Of a stretch of DNA of 64,000 nucleotides, positions 7,719-15,963 are shown one piece after another. The notes under the pieces were generated by a model. It was not told the origin of the DNA, did no database searches, and saw only the letters and a list, made by a program, of their open reading frames with translations. Made by a program: the position numbers and the translations under genes. Source of the DNA: JALORV01 sp963769745 (GTDB lineage Bacteria; Pseudomonadota; Gammaproteobacteria; Burkholderiales; Burkholderiaceae_F); the NCBI GenBank assembly GCA_963769745.1, contig CAVYNB010000025.1, positions 1 to 64,000 on the forward strand, written 5' to 3'. Positions within the stretch are counted from its first letter, which is position 1. The number at the start of each line of letters is the position of its first letter.

Positions 7719-9725
7719 TTAGAAATGTATTCCCCGCATCAGGTTCGCGAATGCGATCTGGTCGGCGGAGGCCTTCGGCTTTTCGCCTTCCTTCGCGCCC
7801 TTCGCCGCGTCGGAGTCCGGGAACATCCGGAAGGTCGTGTTCATCACGATCTGCGCGATTCGCGGCGCGAGCGCGTGCAGGACGGCCCCAAAGATGCCAA
7901 GGCGCGTCGCAATGCGCACCGGCTTGTAGACAATCGCGCGCACGATCAGGTCGCCCGCCTCTTCCGGCGACAGCGTCGGAACGTTCTGGTACAGCTTGGT
8001 CGGCGCGATCATCGGCGTACGCACCAGTGGCATGTTGATCGTCGTGAAGCGGACACCGGCGTCGGCGAACTCGGACGACGCACAGGCGGTCCACGCATCA
8101 AGTGCTGCCTTCGACGCGACATAGGCTGAAAAGCGCGGTGCATTGGTCAGCACGCCGATCGAGGAGATATTGATCACGTGGCCGCGCTTCTTCGCCGTCA
8201 TGTGCGGCAGCAGGCCCATGGTCATCCGTAGCGCGCCGAAGTAGTTGACCTGCATCGTGCGCTCGAAGTCGTGATAGCGGTCGTAGCTCGACTCGATGCC
8301 GCGACGGATCGAGCGGCCGGCGTTGTTGACCAGGAAGTCGGCCCCGCCGAGCGTCTCGACGATCCACGCGGTGGCCTTGTCGACACCCTCGTTGCTGGCG
8401 AGGTCGGCCGAGTGACTGATGACCTTGCCGCCGTTCTCGTTGTCCCCGAGCGCGGCCTCGATCTCCTTCTTGGCGGCGGCCAGCTTCGCCTCGTCGCGGG
8501 CGATGATCACTGTCGTGGCCCCCGCCTGCGTGATCTTGTGTGCGGCCGCCAGGCCAATGCCGGAGGAGCCGCCCGTGATGACGACCACCTTGCCCTGCAC
8601 CTGGCCTTTGAGCGTGCGGTCAATGAAAAGATCGGGGTCGAGATTGCGTTCCCAGTAGTCCCACAGCCGGTATGCGTAGTCCTCCAGGCGTGGGCAGGCG
8701 ATGCCGGTGCCCTTCAGCGCAGCGGTCGCTTCGCGCGCGTCGAAACGCGTCGGATAGTTGACGAAGTTGATGATGTCGTCGGGCAGGCCCAGGTCCTTCA
8801 TCACCGCATTGCGGATGCGCCGCACCGGCGTCAGCGACAGCAGGCCCTTCTTGACGCTGCTCGGAATGAAACCCAGCAGAGCGGCGTTGATCCGAAGTGA
8901 AAACTGCGGCGCGTGCGCAGCCTTGGCAAAGATGTTGAGCACGTCGCCGACGCGATACGGCGTCGGATCGACGAGGTGGAACGCCTTTTTGTTGCCGTCC
9001 TTCGCATGCGCGATATGGTCGATCGCATCGACGACGAAGTCGACCGGCACGATGTTGATGCGACCGCCTTCAATGCCGACCGCCGGCATCCACGGCGGCA
9101 AGAGGCTCCGCATGCGCTGGATCAGCTTGAAGAAGTAGTACGGTCCGTCGATCTTGTCCATCTCGCCGGACTTGCTGTCACCCACGACCAGACCCGGGCG
9201 ATAAACGCGCCACGGCATCTTCGCTTCCTTGCGGACGATCTTTTCCGAGTCGTGCTTGGTGGCGAAGTACGGATGATCGAGGTTCTCTGCCTCGTCGAAC
9301 ATGTCCTCGCGGAACACGCCCTCGTACATGCCGGCCGCGGCGATCGACGAGGCGTGCTGGAACACGCCGGCCTTGATCTCGTTGGCGAGCGCCACTGCGT
9401 TCTTCGTCCCATCGATGTTGGCGACGATCTGGCTCTCTGCGTCCGCCTTCAGGTCGTAGACGGCGGCCAGATGGAAGAAATGCTTGACCTTGCCGGTCAG
9501 TTTCTTCTGGTCCGCCTTGGTCACTCCAAGCATCGCCTTGCCCAGGTCACCGACGACCGGCACGGCACGCTCTTCGGAGACCTCCCAGTACTCGAGCAGC
9601 GTCGGCACCTTGTCGAGGCTCTCCTTGCGCACGAGGAAGTAGACCGTCGTGCCGCGGCGGGCGAGCAGTTTCTTGACGAGGCGCTTGCCGATGAAACCGG
9701 TCGCGCCGGTGACGAAGTACGTCAT
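7719..9725 (-). CDS. Two-domain fatty acyl-CoA reductase (alcohol-forming type), SDR fusion
   Basis: 668-residue fusion of two NAD(P)-binding domains. The N-terminal half is an extended SDR/NAD_binding_4 domain with TGATGFIG at residues 7-14 and a YFATK active-site pair. The C-terminal half, from about residue 385, is a classical SDR with TGGSSGIG, NNAG and YVASK. This architecture, the length near 660, and conserved blocks such as IDGPYYFFK, IEGGRINIVPVDFVVDA, DYWERNLDPDLF and TINMPLVRTPMIAPTK match my recollection of Marinobacter acyl-CoA reductases, which reduce long-chain acyl-CoA to the alcohol in wax-ester synthesis. The start was chosen at the ATG before TYFVTG because it follows an AGGAGA ribosome-binding site. 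It is divergent from a phasin gene. Alternative: an SDR fusion acting on another lipid. Confidence 0.8.
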   Translation of the reverse strand: MTYFVTGATGFIGKRLVKKLLARRGTTVYFLVRKESLDKVPTLLEYWEVSEERAVPVVGDLGKAMLGVTKADQKKLTGKVKHFFHLAAVYDLKADAESQIVANIDGTKNAVALANEIKAGVFQHASSIAAAGMYEGVFREDMFDEAENLDHPYFATKHDSEKIVRKEAKMPWRVYRPGLVVGDSKSGEMDKIDGPYYFFKLIQRMRSLLPPWMPAVGIEGGRINIVPVDFVVDAIDHIAHAKDGNKKAFHLVDPTPYRVGDVLNIFAKAAHAPQFSLRINAALLGFIPSSVKKGLLSLTPVRRIRNAVMKDLGLPDDIINFVNYPTRFDAREATAALKGTGIACPRLEDYAYRLWDYWERNLDPDLFIDRTLKGQVQGKVVVITGGSSGIGLAAAHKITQAGATTVIIARDEAKLAAAKKEIEAALGDNENGGKVISHSADLASNEGVDKATAWIVETLGGADFLVNNAGRSIRRGIESSYDRYHDFERTMQVNYFGALRMTMGLLPHMTAKKRGHVINISSIGVLTNAPRFSAYVASKAALDAWTACASSEFADAGVRFTTINMPLVRTPMIAPTKLYQNVPTLSPEEAGDLIVRAIVYKPVRIATRLGIFGAVLHALAPRIAQIVMNTTFRMFPDSDAAKGAKEGEKPKASADQIAFANLMRGIHF

Positions 9726-9801
9726 CGGATGTCTCCTACTGGCAGGATGGTGTGTTCGCTCTACGAATCTCGCGGCAGTGTAGCGCCAGCGCTGCATGCG
9801 C

Positions 9802-9817
9802 TAGAGCCGAGGCTCTA
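9802..9817. promoter_or_regulatory. Dyad symmetric element, candidate operator
   Basis: Perfect inverted repeat TAGAGCC-GA-GGCTCTA in the divergent region between the acyl-CoA reductase and the phasin gene. Its compact symmetry and place between two divergent starts suit a regulator site, perhaps for the PhaD-like TetR encoded nearby; that link is inference. Confidence 0.4.
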
Positions 9818-9895
9818 TGCAGTTTGTTGTGTGGCGTGTGCTGCGGCTCCTAGACTTCTGCATCAATCCACTTTCCCGCGAGGCAAGGAGTCGAT

Positions 9896-10354
9896 ATGGT
9901 CAGGAAGCTCAAGGCAATGGCCGAGAAGTCGGGTAGCGAAAGCCAGCTGCGCGCCGCGGTAAAGGATTCGGCCCAGGAGATCTGGCTGGCCGGACTTGGC
10001 GCCTTCTCCAAGGCGCAGGAAGAGGGCCAGAAGGTGTTCAAGGCGCTGGTTCGTGAAGGCACCAGTATTCAGAAGCGGACCATGAAGGTCACCGAAGACA
10101 AGGTCAATGACGTGACGGCAAAAGTGACGAAAGTGGCGGCCGGACTGCAGAAGCAGGCCAACGGCACCTGGGACAAGCTCGAGACGGTGTTCGAAGCGCG
10201 CGTCGAGCGCGCTCTGACGCGCCTCGGCGTTCCGACGAACAAGGAGATCGCCGCGCTGACCAAGCGCGTCGAAGAGCTGACCCGCAGCGTCGGCACGCTG
10301 ACCAAGACGCGCCCTGCCAAGGCCCCGGCCAAGCGCGCTCGCAAGGCGGCCTGA
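9896..10354 (+). CDS. PHA granule-associated protein (PhaF/PhaI-type phasin)
   Basis: 152-residue protein that coats or organises polyhydroxyalkanoate granules. The N-terminal 90 residues contain the family stretch AQEIWLAGLGAFSKAQEEG, followed by a long amphipathic/coiled-coil region (KRVEELTRSVGTLTK). It ends in a short Lys/Arg/Ala/Pro tail (AKAPAKRARKAA), a miniature of the DNA-binding tail of PhaF. An AAGGAG site lies about six bases before the ATG. It sits divergent from the acyl-CoA reductase and upstream of a patatin-like lipase, in keeping with a lipid/PHA storage locus. A second, unrelated-class phasin (phaP) lies at 29.4 kb. Confidence 0.85.
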   Translation: MVRKLKAMAEKSGSESQLRAAVKDSAQEIWLAGLGAFSKAQEEGQKVFKALVREGTSIQKRTMKVTEDKVNDVTAKVTKVAAGLQKQANGTWDKLETVFEARVERALTRLGVPTNKEIAALTKRVEELTRSVGTLTKTRPAKAPAKRARKAA

Positions 10355-10401
10355 TCACCTTCGACACCGTGGTCGCGCCTGCGCGCGGCCTACGGTCGAC
10401 A

Positions 10402-10430
10402 CCCGCTGGGCGCCGTTCGGAGCCAGCGGG
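10402..10430 (+). terminator. Hairpin downstream of phasin gene
   Basis: Inverted repeat CCCGCTGG/CCAGCGGG with a 13-base loop, 50 bases after the phasin stop. There is no T-run, so it is a possible Rho-dependent or attenuating structure rather than a canonical terminator. Confidence 0.35.
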
Positions 10431-10491
10431 CGACCGACCGTGACGATCGGCAGCATGAGGACGGCCACATCGCCTCGCCCATGAGGGCGCC

Positions 10492-11754
10492 ATGAACCGG
10501 CGCACCATTCCCGCATCCAGCCCGCGACGCGCGACGTCGCGCCCGCGCATTGGCCTCGCTCTGGCCGGCGGTGGTCCCCTCGGAGCCATCTACGAGATTG
10601 GCGCCCTGGCGGCACTGACCGAGGCACTCGACGGCATCGACTTCAACGATGTCGATGTCTACGTCGGCGTCAGTGCCGGCGGCTTCATCGCGGCCGGCCT
10701 GGCCAACGGCATTACTCCACACCAGATGTCGCGCCTGTTCATCGAAGGTGAAAAGGGCCGCGACCGGTTCGAGCCGTCCATCCTGCTGCGACCGGCATTC
10801 CGCGAGTACGCCCAGCGGCTGGCATCCGTACCCCCGCTCATGCTCAGCGCGGCGTGGCACTACCTGCTTGGCGCGAGCACCATCATGAGCGCCTTCGAGC
10901 GACTCGGCCGCGCCATTCCGACCGGCGTCTTCAGTGGCGACGAGGTTGACCGCTACCTGTCCGGTGTCTTCGCACAGCCGGGCCGGACCAACGACTTTCG
11001 CCAACTCGACCACCGGCTCTACCTGGTCGCGACCGATCTCGACACCGGCCTCTCGGTCGCATTCGGAGGACCGGACCTCGACCATGTACCGATCTCGCGC
11101 GCCGTGCAGGCGTCCGCCGCGCTGCCGGGCCTGTTCCCGCCGGTTGAGATCGACGGCCGCTACTTCGTCGACGGCGCGTTGCGCAAGACGCTGCACGCCT
11201 CGATTGCGCTGGACCAGGGTGTCGACCTGATGCTCTGCCTGAACCCGCTGGTGCCGTTCGATTCGACACCACACCACCGCACGCGCGACCGCGAACATCA
11301 GCTCGACAAGCTGGTCGAGGGCGGACTCCCGGTGGTGCTGGCGCAGACATTTCGCTCGATCATCCATTCGCGACTGGGCGCAGGGCTGGAGCGCTACAAG
11401 ACGGCCTACCCTCGCACTGACATCCTGCTGTTCGAGCCTAATCGCGCGGACGCCGACATGTTCTTCACCAACCTGTTTTCGTACTCCAGCCGCCGCCGCC
11501 TGTGCGAGCACGCCTATCAGAAGACCCGCGAAGAACTGTGGATGCGGCGGCACGAACTGGCGCCACTGCTCCAGCGCCACGGCATCAGTATCCGCACCGA
11601 CGTGCTGCGCGACGAGTCGCTGACGCTGGTGAAGAGCCTGCGGCGCAGCCGCGGCATCTGGCGCGAGACCGCCTCCACCGCGGCGACGCGCCTGCTGACC
11701 CATACGCTGGACGATCTCGAACGCTGGCTTCGCTACTCCAGCGCCGCTGCCTAG
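10492..11754 (+). CDS. Patatin-like phospholipase/lipase
   Basis: 420-residue lipid acyl hydrolase of the patatin class, which uses a Ser-Asp dyad. The oxyanion-hole motif GGGPLG is at residues 26-31, the nucleophile elbow GVSAG has Ser61, and the Asp is in VDGALRK near residue 227. The segment between contains the typical SRAVQASAALPGLFPPVEIDG block. The C-terminal 180 residues are specific to a bacterial subgroup and contain no second catalytic domain. No signal peptide is seen, so it acts in the cytosol or on granules and membranes. Its place after a phasin gene suggests action on storage lipid or PHA-associated lipid (inference). Confidence 0.87.
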   Translation: MNRRTIPASSPRRATSRPRIGLALAGGGPLGAIYEIGALAALTEALDGIDFNDVDVYVGVSAGGFIAAGLANGITPHQMSRLFIEGEKGRDRFEPSILLRPAFREYAQRLASVPPLMLSAAWHYLLGASTIMSAFERLGRAIPTGVFSGDEVDRYLSGVFAQPGRTNDFRQLDHRLYLVATDLDTGLSVAFGGPDLDHVPISRAVQASAALPGLFPPVEIDGRYFVDGALRKTLHASIALDQGVDLMLCLNPLVPFDSTPHHRTRDREHQLDKLVEGGLPVVLAQTFRSIIHSRLGAGLERYKTAYPRTDILLFEPNRADADMFFTNLFSYSSRRRLCEHAYQKTREELWMRRHELAPLLQRHGISIRTDVLRDESLTLVKSLRRSRGIWRETASTAATRLLTHTLDDLERWLRYSSAAA

Positions 11755-11839
11755 GGCCGGTTCACCCCGCAGCGACGTGGCCCCGCCACCGCTGCGCTAT
11801 TCTTGAGCCGGTTCTCCCACCGGCACCGCCCGAACTCCC

Positions 11840-12499
11840 ATGGAACGCAAGCCGCCGCGTCGCACCCGCGAACGCATCCTTGAGCTGTCCTTGCGCCTGT
11901 TCAACGACTTCGGCGAGCCGAACGTCAACACGACGCTGATCGCCGAGGAGATGAACATCTCCCCGGGCAACCTGTACTACCACTTCAAGAACAAGGACGA
12001 CATCATCAACTGCATCTTCCAGCAGTTCGAACGGGAGATCGACAAGTTGCTGGCGCTGCCCACCGACCGCGTGCCCAATGTCGAGGACGCATGGCTGTTC
12101 CTGCACGTGCTGTTCGAGCTGATCTGGAAGTACCGCTTCTTCTATCGCGACCTCAACAACCTGCTGGCCAACAACCGCACGCTGGAACTGAAGTTCAAGC
12201 AGCTGCTGAACCAGAAGGTGAAGGTGGCGCGCGGTTTGTGCGACGGACTGGCGCAGGCCGGCGAGCTCCAGGCGGGCGCGCGCGAGATCGAGGCGCTCGC
12301 GACCAACATGGTGGTGGTCGCGACCTACTGGCTGTCGTACTCGTACGTCCTTGACCCGCGCCGCTTCAACGAGCCCGACGTCATCGGCGCCGCCTTGCAG
12401 CGCGGCTGCTACCAGGTCATGGCGCTGACGTCGCCCTATCTCACCGGCCAGTCGCGGGCGCTGTTCGAGCAGCTCGCCGCCGAGTACCTCAACGACTAA
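11840..12499 (+). CDS. TetR-family regulator, PhaD-like
   Basis: 219-residue transcription factor. The N-terminal TetR helix-turn-helix is clear: RTRERILELSLRLF, then GEPNVNTTLIAEEMNISPG, then NLYYHFKNKDDI. The GEPNV and ISPGNLYYHF wording is like PhaD, the activator of PHA genes in pseudomonads, whose ligand is thought to be a CoA intermediate. The C-terminal all-helical domain is the ligand-binding part. It is followed after 14 bases by a TPR-like gene, so the two are probably cotranscribed. A role in controlling the local phasin or reductase genes is inferred from position. Confidence 0.83.
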   Translation: MERKPPRRTRERILELSLRLFNDFGEPNVNTTLIAEEMNISPGNLYYHFKNKDDIINCIFQQFEREIDKLLALPTDRVPNVEDAWLFLHVLFELIWKYRFFYRDLNNLLANNRTLELKFKQLLNQKVKVARGLCDGLAQAGELQAGAREIEALATNMVVVATYWLSYSYVLDPRRFNEPDVIGAALQRGCYQVMALTSPYLTGQSRALFEQLAAEYLND

Positions 12500-12513
12500 A
12501 CCAAGGAGACGCG

Positions 12514-13293
12514 ATGGCGAAGGCGTGGGCGAAGTTCCCGTATCCCGACAAGAAATACGTGTACACGACCGCAACCTTGAAGAAGGCCTGGGACCGCCTG
12601 CACAAGGGCGACGCCGAGCCGTTCCCGAAGGCAGACGCCGTCGTCGAGGCCTGGATCGCGTTTCATGCCGGCGAGTTCCAGAGGGCGTCGGATCTCGGCC
12701 TGAAGGCTGGCGCGGAAGGCACGAGCGTGGCGAACAAGGCGCAGTCGATCTACGCCAACTACCTCGAGGAAAACGACAAGCGCAAGCTCGAGCTCTTCGA
12801 GGAAGTGGCCGCGCGCGCGGAAGCACTTCAGTCCAAGGAGCCCAAGAACGCCAACGCGTTCTACTGGCAGGCGTATGCACTGGGCCGGTATGCGCAGGGC
12901 ATATCGGTCGCAAAGGCCTTGGCGCAAGGCATCGGCGGCAAGGTCAAGGCCGCACTCGAAACGACCATCAAGCTTGCGCCCAAGCACGGCGATGCGCACA
13001 TTGCACTGGGTTCGTATCACGCCGAAGTCATCGACAAGGTCGGCGCCATGATCGGCGGACTGACCTACGGCGCGAAGAAGGACGTTGCGCTGAAGAACTA
13101 CCAGGCGGCGCTGAAGCTGATGCCGGATTCGGCGATCGCGCGCATCGAATACGCCAACGGGCTCGTCATGCTCGAAGGCAAGAAGGCGCTCAAGCAGGCC
13201 GAGGAGCTGTATGAGGCGGCTGCCGCCTGCGAGCCGATGGACGCCATGGAGCGCCTCGACGTCGAGCTCGCCAAGTCCGAACTCGAGGACTGA
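12514..13293 (+). CDS. TPR-like helical repeat protein of unknown function
   Basis: 259-residue, Lys/Ala/Glu-rich protein made of paired helices. TPR-like units are visible around VVEAWIAFHAGEFQRASDLG, NAFYWQAYALGRYAQG, LAPKHGDAHIALGSYHAE and ALKNYQAALKLMPDSAIARIEYANG. There is no signal peptide or membrane segment, so it is cytosolic. It has a strong AAGGAG site (12503-12508) and follows the PhaD-like regulator by 14 bases. The repeat content suggests a protein-protein adaptor. No specific function is known to me. Confidence 0.75.
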   Translation: MAKAWAKFPYPDKKYVYTTATLKKAWDRLHKGDAEPFPKADAVVEAWIAFHAGEFQRASDLGLKAGAEGTSVANKAQSIYANYLEENDKRKLELFEEVAARAEALQSKEPKNANAFYWQAYALGRYAQGISVAKALAQGIGGKVKAALETTIKLAPKHGDAHIALGSYHAEVIDKVGAMIGGLTYGAKKDVALKNYQAALKLMPDSAIARIEYANGLVMLEGKKALKQAEELYEAAAACEPMDAMERLDVELAKSELED

Positions 13294-13298
13294 ACCCT

Positions 13299-13334
13299 GG
13301 CAATGAGGCGGGGCCAAGCCGCCGCCTCATTGCC
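13299..13334. terminator. Perfect 13-bp inverted repeat between convergent genes
   Basis: GGCAATGAGGCGG pairs exactly with CCGCCTCATTGCC around a nine-base loop. It begins six bases after the stop of the TPR-like gene and ends ten bases from the stop of the convergent small gene. No U-tract follows on either strand, yet the perfect stem and location strongly suggest a shared transcription barrier or 3'-end protection. Confidence 0.65.
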
Positions 13335-13343
13335 CCGTGGAAG

Positions 13344-13493
13344 CTACTTGCCGTGCGGGGGCTTCTTTCGAGACGCCGCCTTGTGCGGCTCTTCGGGCTT
13401 CGGCGGGCTGCCGATGACTCCCTTGAGCGGGCAGATCTTGAACGCCGGGCACTTCTCACAGCCCGCGACGATGGCAATCGGACATAGTGTCAT
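13344..13493 (-). CDS. Small four-cysteine protein (49 aa)
   Basis: Short gene encoding MTLCPIAIVAGCEKCPAFKI followed by CPLKGVIG and a Lys/Pro-rich tail. It has four cysteines at residues 4, 12, 15 and 21, spaced C-x7-C-x2-C-x5-C, which suggests a small metal-binding knuckle. The start is well supported: GGAGG lies six bases before the ATG. The stop lies just outside a perfect hairpin. I recall similar short CPIAI-x-GCxKCP proteins in other betaproteobacteria, of unknown role. It is the first gene upstream of aceB on the same strand only if the transcript extends the other way; as placed, it runs toward the TPR-like gene. Confidence 0.72.
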   Translation of the reverse strand: MTLCPIAIVAGCEKCPAFKICPLKGVIGSPPKPEEPHKAASRKKPPHGK

Positions 13494-13570
13494 GGCTAAC
13501 CTCCGCTGCGCGGTCCTCGCGCTGATGCAGTCGCCCGTGGCCGAATCGGAGTAAGAGCCACCGTTCGCGC

Positions 13571-15154
13571 TCAGGCAATCTCCTCGTAGAGCGGCAACGT
13601 CAGGAATTCGGCAAAGCCTTCCTGCGTGCTCATCTTCTCGAAGATCACTGCGGCCCGATCATACGTCGGCGAGTCCGGGCCGACGCTGCCCTTCACCTTC
13701 GCCAGCTCTTCCGGAATCAGGCCACGGACCAGATCCGCGGTGACCTTCCGGCCACCTTCGAGCACGCCCTTGGGCGAACGGATCCATTGCCACACCTGCG
13801 AGCGGCTGATTTCCGCGGTGGCAGCGTCTTCCATCAGGTTGTGGATCGGCACGCAGCCGTTGCCCGCAAGCCACGAGCCGAGGTAATGAATTCCGACATT
13901 GATGTTCATGCGCAGGCCCGCCTCGGTGATCGGCGTCTCCGGCTGGAAGTTCAGCAGGTCGGCCGACGTCACCTTGACGTCGTCGCGCTTCTTGTCGATC
14001 TGGTTCTTCCGGTCGCCGAGTACCTTGACGAACTCCTCCATGGCGATCGGCACGAGCCCCGGATGGGCAACCCATCCGCCGTCGTACCCGTCGGTCGCGT
14101 CGCGCGCCTTGTCGCTGCGGACACCGCCGAGCGCGATCTCGTTGGCCGCCGGATCGTTCTTGATCGGAATCAGCGCGCTCATGCCGCCGATGGCCGGTGC
14201 GTTGCGGCGATGGCAGGTCGCCAGCAGCAGCAGGGCATAGCTGCGCATGAACGGCGCGGTCATCGTCACCCTGGCGCGGTCGGCCAGGCAGAAGTTCTTG
14301 TCGACCTTGAACTTCTTGATGCACGAAAAGATGTAGTCCCAGCGCCCGGCGTTGAGCCCGGCCGAGTGTTCGCGCAGCTCGTACAGGATCTCGTCCATCT
14401 CGAAGGCCGCGAGGATCGTTTCGATCAGGACCGTGGCCTTGATGGTCCCCTGCGGGAGGCCGAGGTGCTTCTGCGTGGCGACGAAGACGTCGTTCCAGAG
14501 TCTCGCCTCGAGATGCGATTCCATCTTCGGCAGGTAGAAGTACGGTCCGCTGCCGCGCGCCACGAGTTCCTTTGCGTTGTGGAACATGTAGAGAGCGAAG
14601 TCGAAGATGCCTCCCGAGACGCGCTTGCCGTCGACCAGCACGTGCTTCTCGTCGAGGTGCCAGCCGCGCGGCCGTACGACGAGCGTGGCCACCTTGTCGT
14701 TCAGCCGGTACGTCTTGCCGCCCTGCTCCAGCACGATCGTGCGGCGGATCGCGTCGATCAGGTTCAGCTGGCCCGTGATCTGGTTGTCCCAGTTCGGCGC
14801 GTTGCTGTCCTCGAAGTCGGTCATGTACGAATCCGCTCCCGAGTTCAGCGCATTGATGATCATCTTGCGCTCGACCGGGCCGGTGATCTCGACACGGCGG
14901 CAGTGCAGGTCCGCGGGAATCGGGGCGATCGTCCAGTTTCCGTCGCGGACCGACTTCGTTTCGGCAAGGAATTCCGGTCGCTCGCCGGCGTCCAGCCGTT
15001 TGGCGCGCTCGGCACGTCTGGCCAGCAGTTCCTGGCGGCGCGCGTCGAACGAACGATGCAGCATCGCGACCAGCGCCAGCGCGTCTGCCGTCAGGATGCG
15101 GTCGTAGCCGGGGGCGAGCGGTGCCGTGATCTGGACACCGGTGGGGATACTCAT
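13571..15154 (-). CDS. aceB: Malate synthase A
   Basis: 527-residue enzyme that condenses glyoxylate with acetyl-CoA to malate, the second step of the glyoxylate shunt; cytosolic and Mg-dependent. The length and sequence are those of malate synthase A: the VEITGPVERKM block, ADSYMTDFEDSNAPNW, RPRGWHLDEKH, the catalytic-site segment KMESHLEARLWNDVF, and DGGWVAHPGLVPIA. The start ATG overlaps the stop of the upstream HAD gene (ATGA), so the two are coupled. Isocitrate lyase lies 1.9 kb upstream on the same strand. Confidence 0.97.
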   Translation of the reverse strand: MSIPTGVQITAPLAPGYDRILTADALALVAMLHRSFDARRQELLARRAERAKRLDAGERPEFLAETKSVRDGNWTIAPIPADLHCRRVEITGPVERKMIINALNSGADSYMTDFEDSNAPNWDNQITGQLNLIDAIRRTIVLEQGGKTYRLNDKVATLVVRPRGWHLDEKHVLVDGKRVSGGIFDFALYMFHNAKELVARGSGPYFYLPKMESHLEARLWNDVFVATQKHLGLPQGTIKATVLIETILAAFEMDEILYELREHSAGLNAGRWDYIFSCIKKFKVDKNFCLADRARVTMTAPFMRSYALLLLATCHRRNAPAIGGMSALIPIKNDPAANEIALGGVRSDKARDATDGYDGGWVAHPGLVPIAMEEFVKVLGDRKNQIDKKRDDVKVTSADLLNFQPETPITEAGLRMNINVGIHYLGSWLAGNGCVPIHNLMEDAATAEISRSQVWQWIRSPKGVLEGGRKVTADLVRGLIPEELAKVKGSVGPDSPTYDRAAVIFEKMSTQEGFAEFLTLPLYEEIA

Positions 15155-15850
15155 GCAGCAGTCTCCGTCTTGGTTCGAATGGGAAAGGAAAGCAGGAAAT
15201 CGACTGCATCGGCGAGCGTCTTGCCGGTGCCGTGCGGTCGACCTCCGAGTTGTTCGAGTGGCGCGTCGAGCCGGTTGACCCAGAAGCTCGTGTAGCCGTA
15301 CCAGGCCGCACCGATGGCGTCCCAGCCGTTGCTGGAGACGAACAGAATTTCCTCGGCCGGCCGCTTCAGCGCGCGCGGACCCAGCGCGTAGATCAGCGGC
15401 GATGTCTTGAACGCCTGCACCTGGTCTGCGGAAAGCACGATGTCGATATAGCGATGCAGGCCCGAGGTGACGAGCGCCGTCTCCAGCATCTCGGAGTCAC
15501 CATTGGACAGTACGCCGGTGTGCACTCCGGCCTGGTGAAGTCGCTCGAGCGCCGGCGCAACGTCCATGAAGGGTGCGAGCCGCTTGTACTCGTCGAGCAA
15601 GGAGGAGACCTGCCCCGCATCGGCGGGAAGCTTGAGCGCCAGGACGGCGAACTCGAGGGCATCGCGCGTCACCTGCGAAAACGATGCGTACCGTCCCGAA
15701 AGCGTCCGAATGCGTGAGTACTCGAGTCTGCTTGTCGCGCCAGAGCAGCGCAAGGCGCGCCCCCTGTCCCGGATACAGTTCCTCGGCCCGCCGCGTGACG
15801 GAATAGACGTCCAGCAACGTGCCAAAGACGTCGAACAAGACCGCTCGCAT
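15151..15850 (-). pseudogene. Haloacid dehalogenase type II (frameshifted)
   Basis: HAD-superfamily hydrolase of the L-2-haloacid dehalogenase type, split by a one-base insertion. The N-terminal frame gives MRAVLFDVFGTLLDVYSV with the nucleophile Asp in motif I and runs to LLWRDKQ. At about 15727 the frame moves by +1, and the downstream frame continues as LEYSRIRTLSGRYASF, then SNGDSEMLE (motif II), KTSPLIYALG (motif III Lys) and FVSSNGWDAIGA (motif IV). Removing one base restores a protein of about 232 residues, the usual length. The 3' end overlaps aceB. All catalytic motifs are intact, so either a sequence error or a very recent mutation is likely. Confidence 0.85.
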
Positions 15851-15963
15851 CGTCGATTCTCCCCCGGGTATCCCTTTTGGAACGAGTATAGGTGAAGCGT
15901 CGGCGTGCATTGCCGGGCCGCGTCACGCATGCGGCGGCAGCAACCACCAAAACGGAGTGCAGG

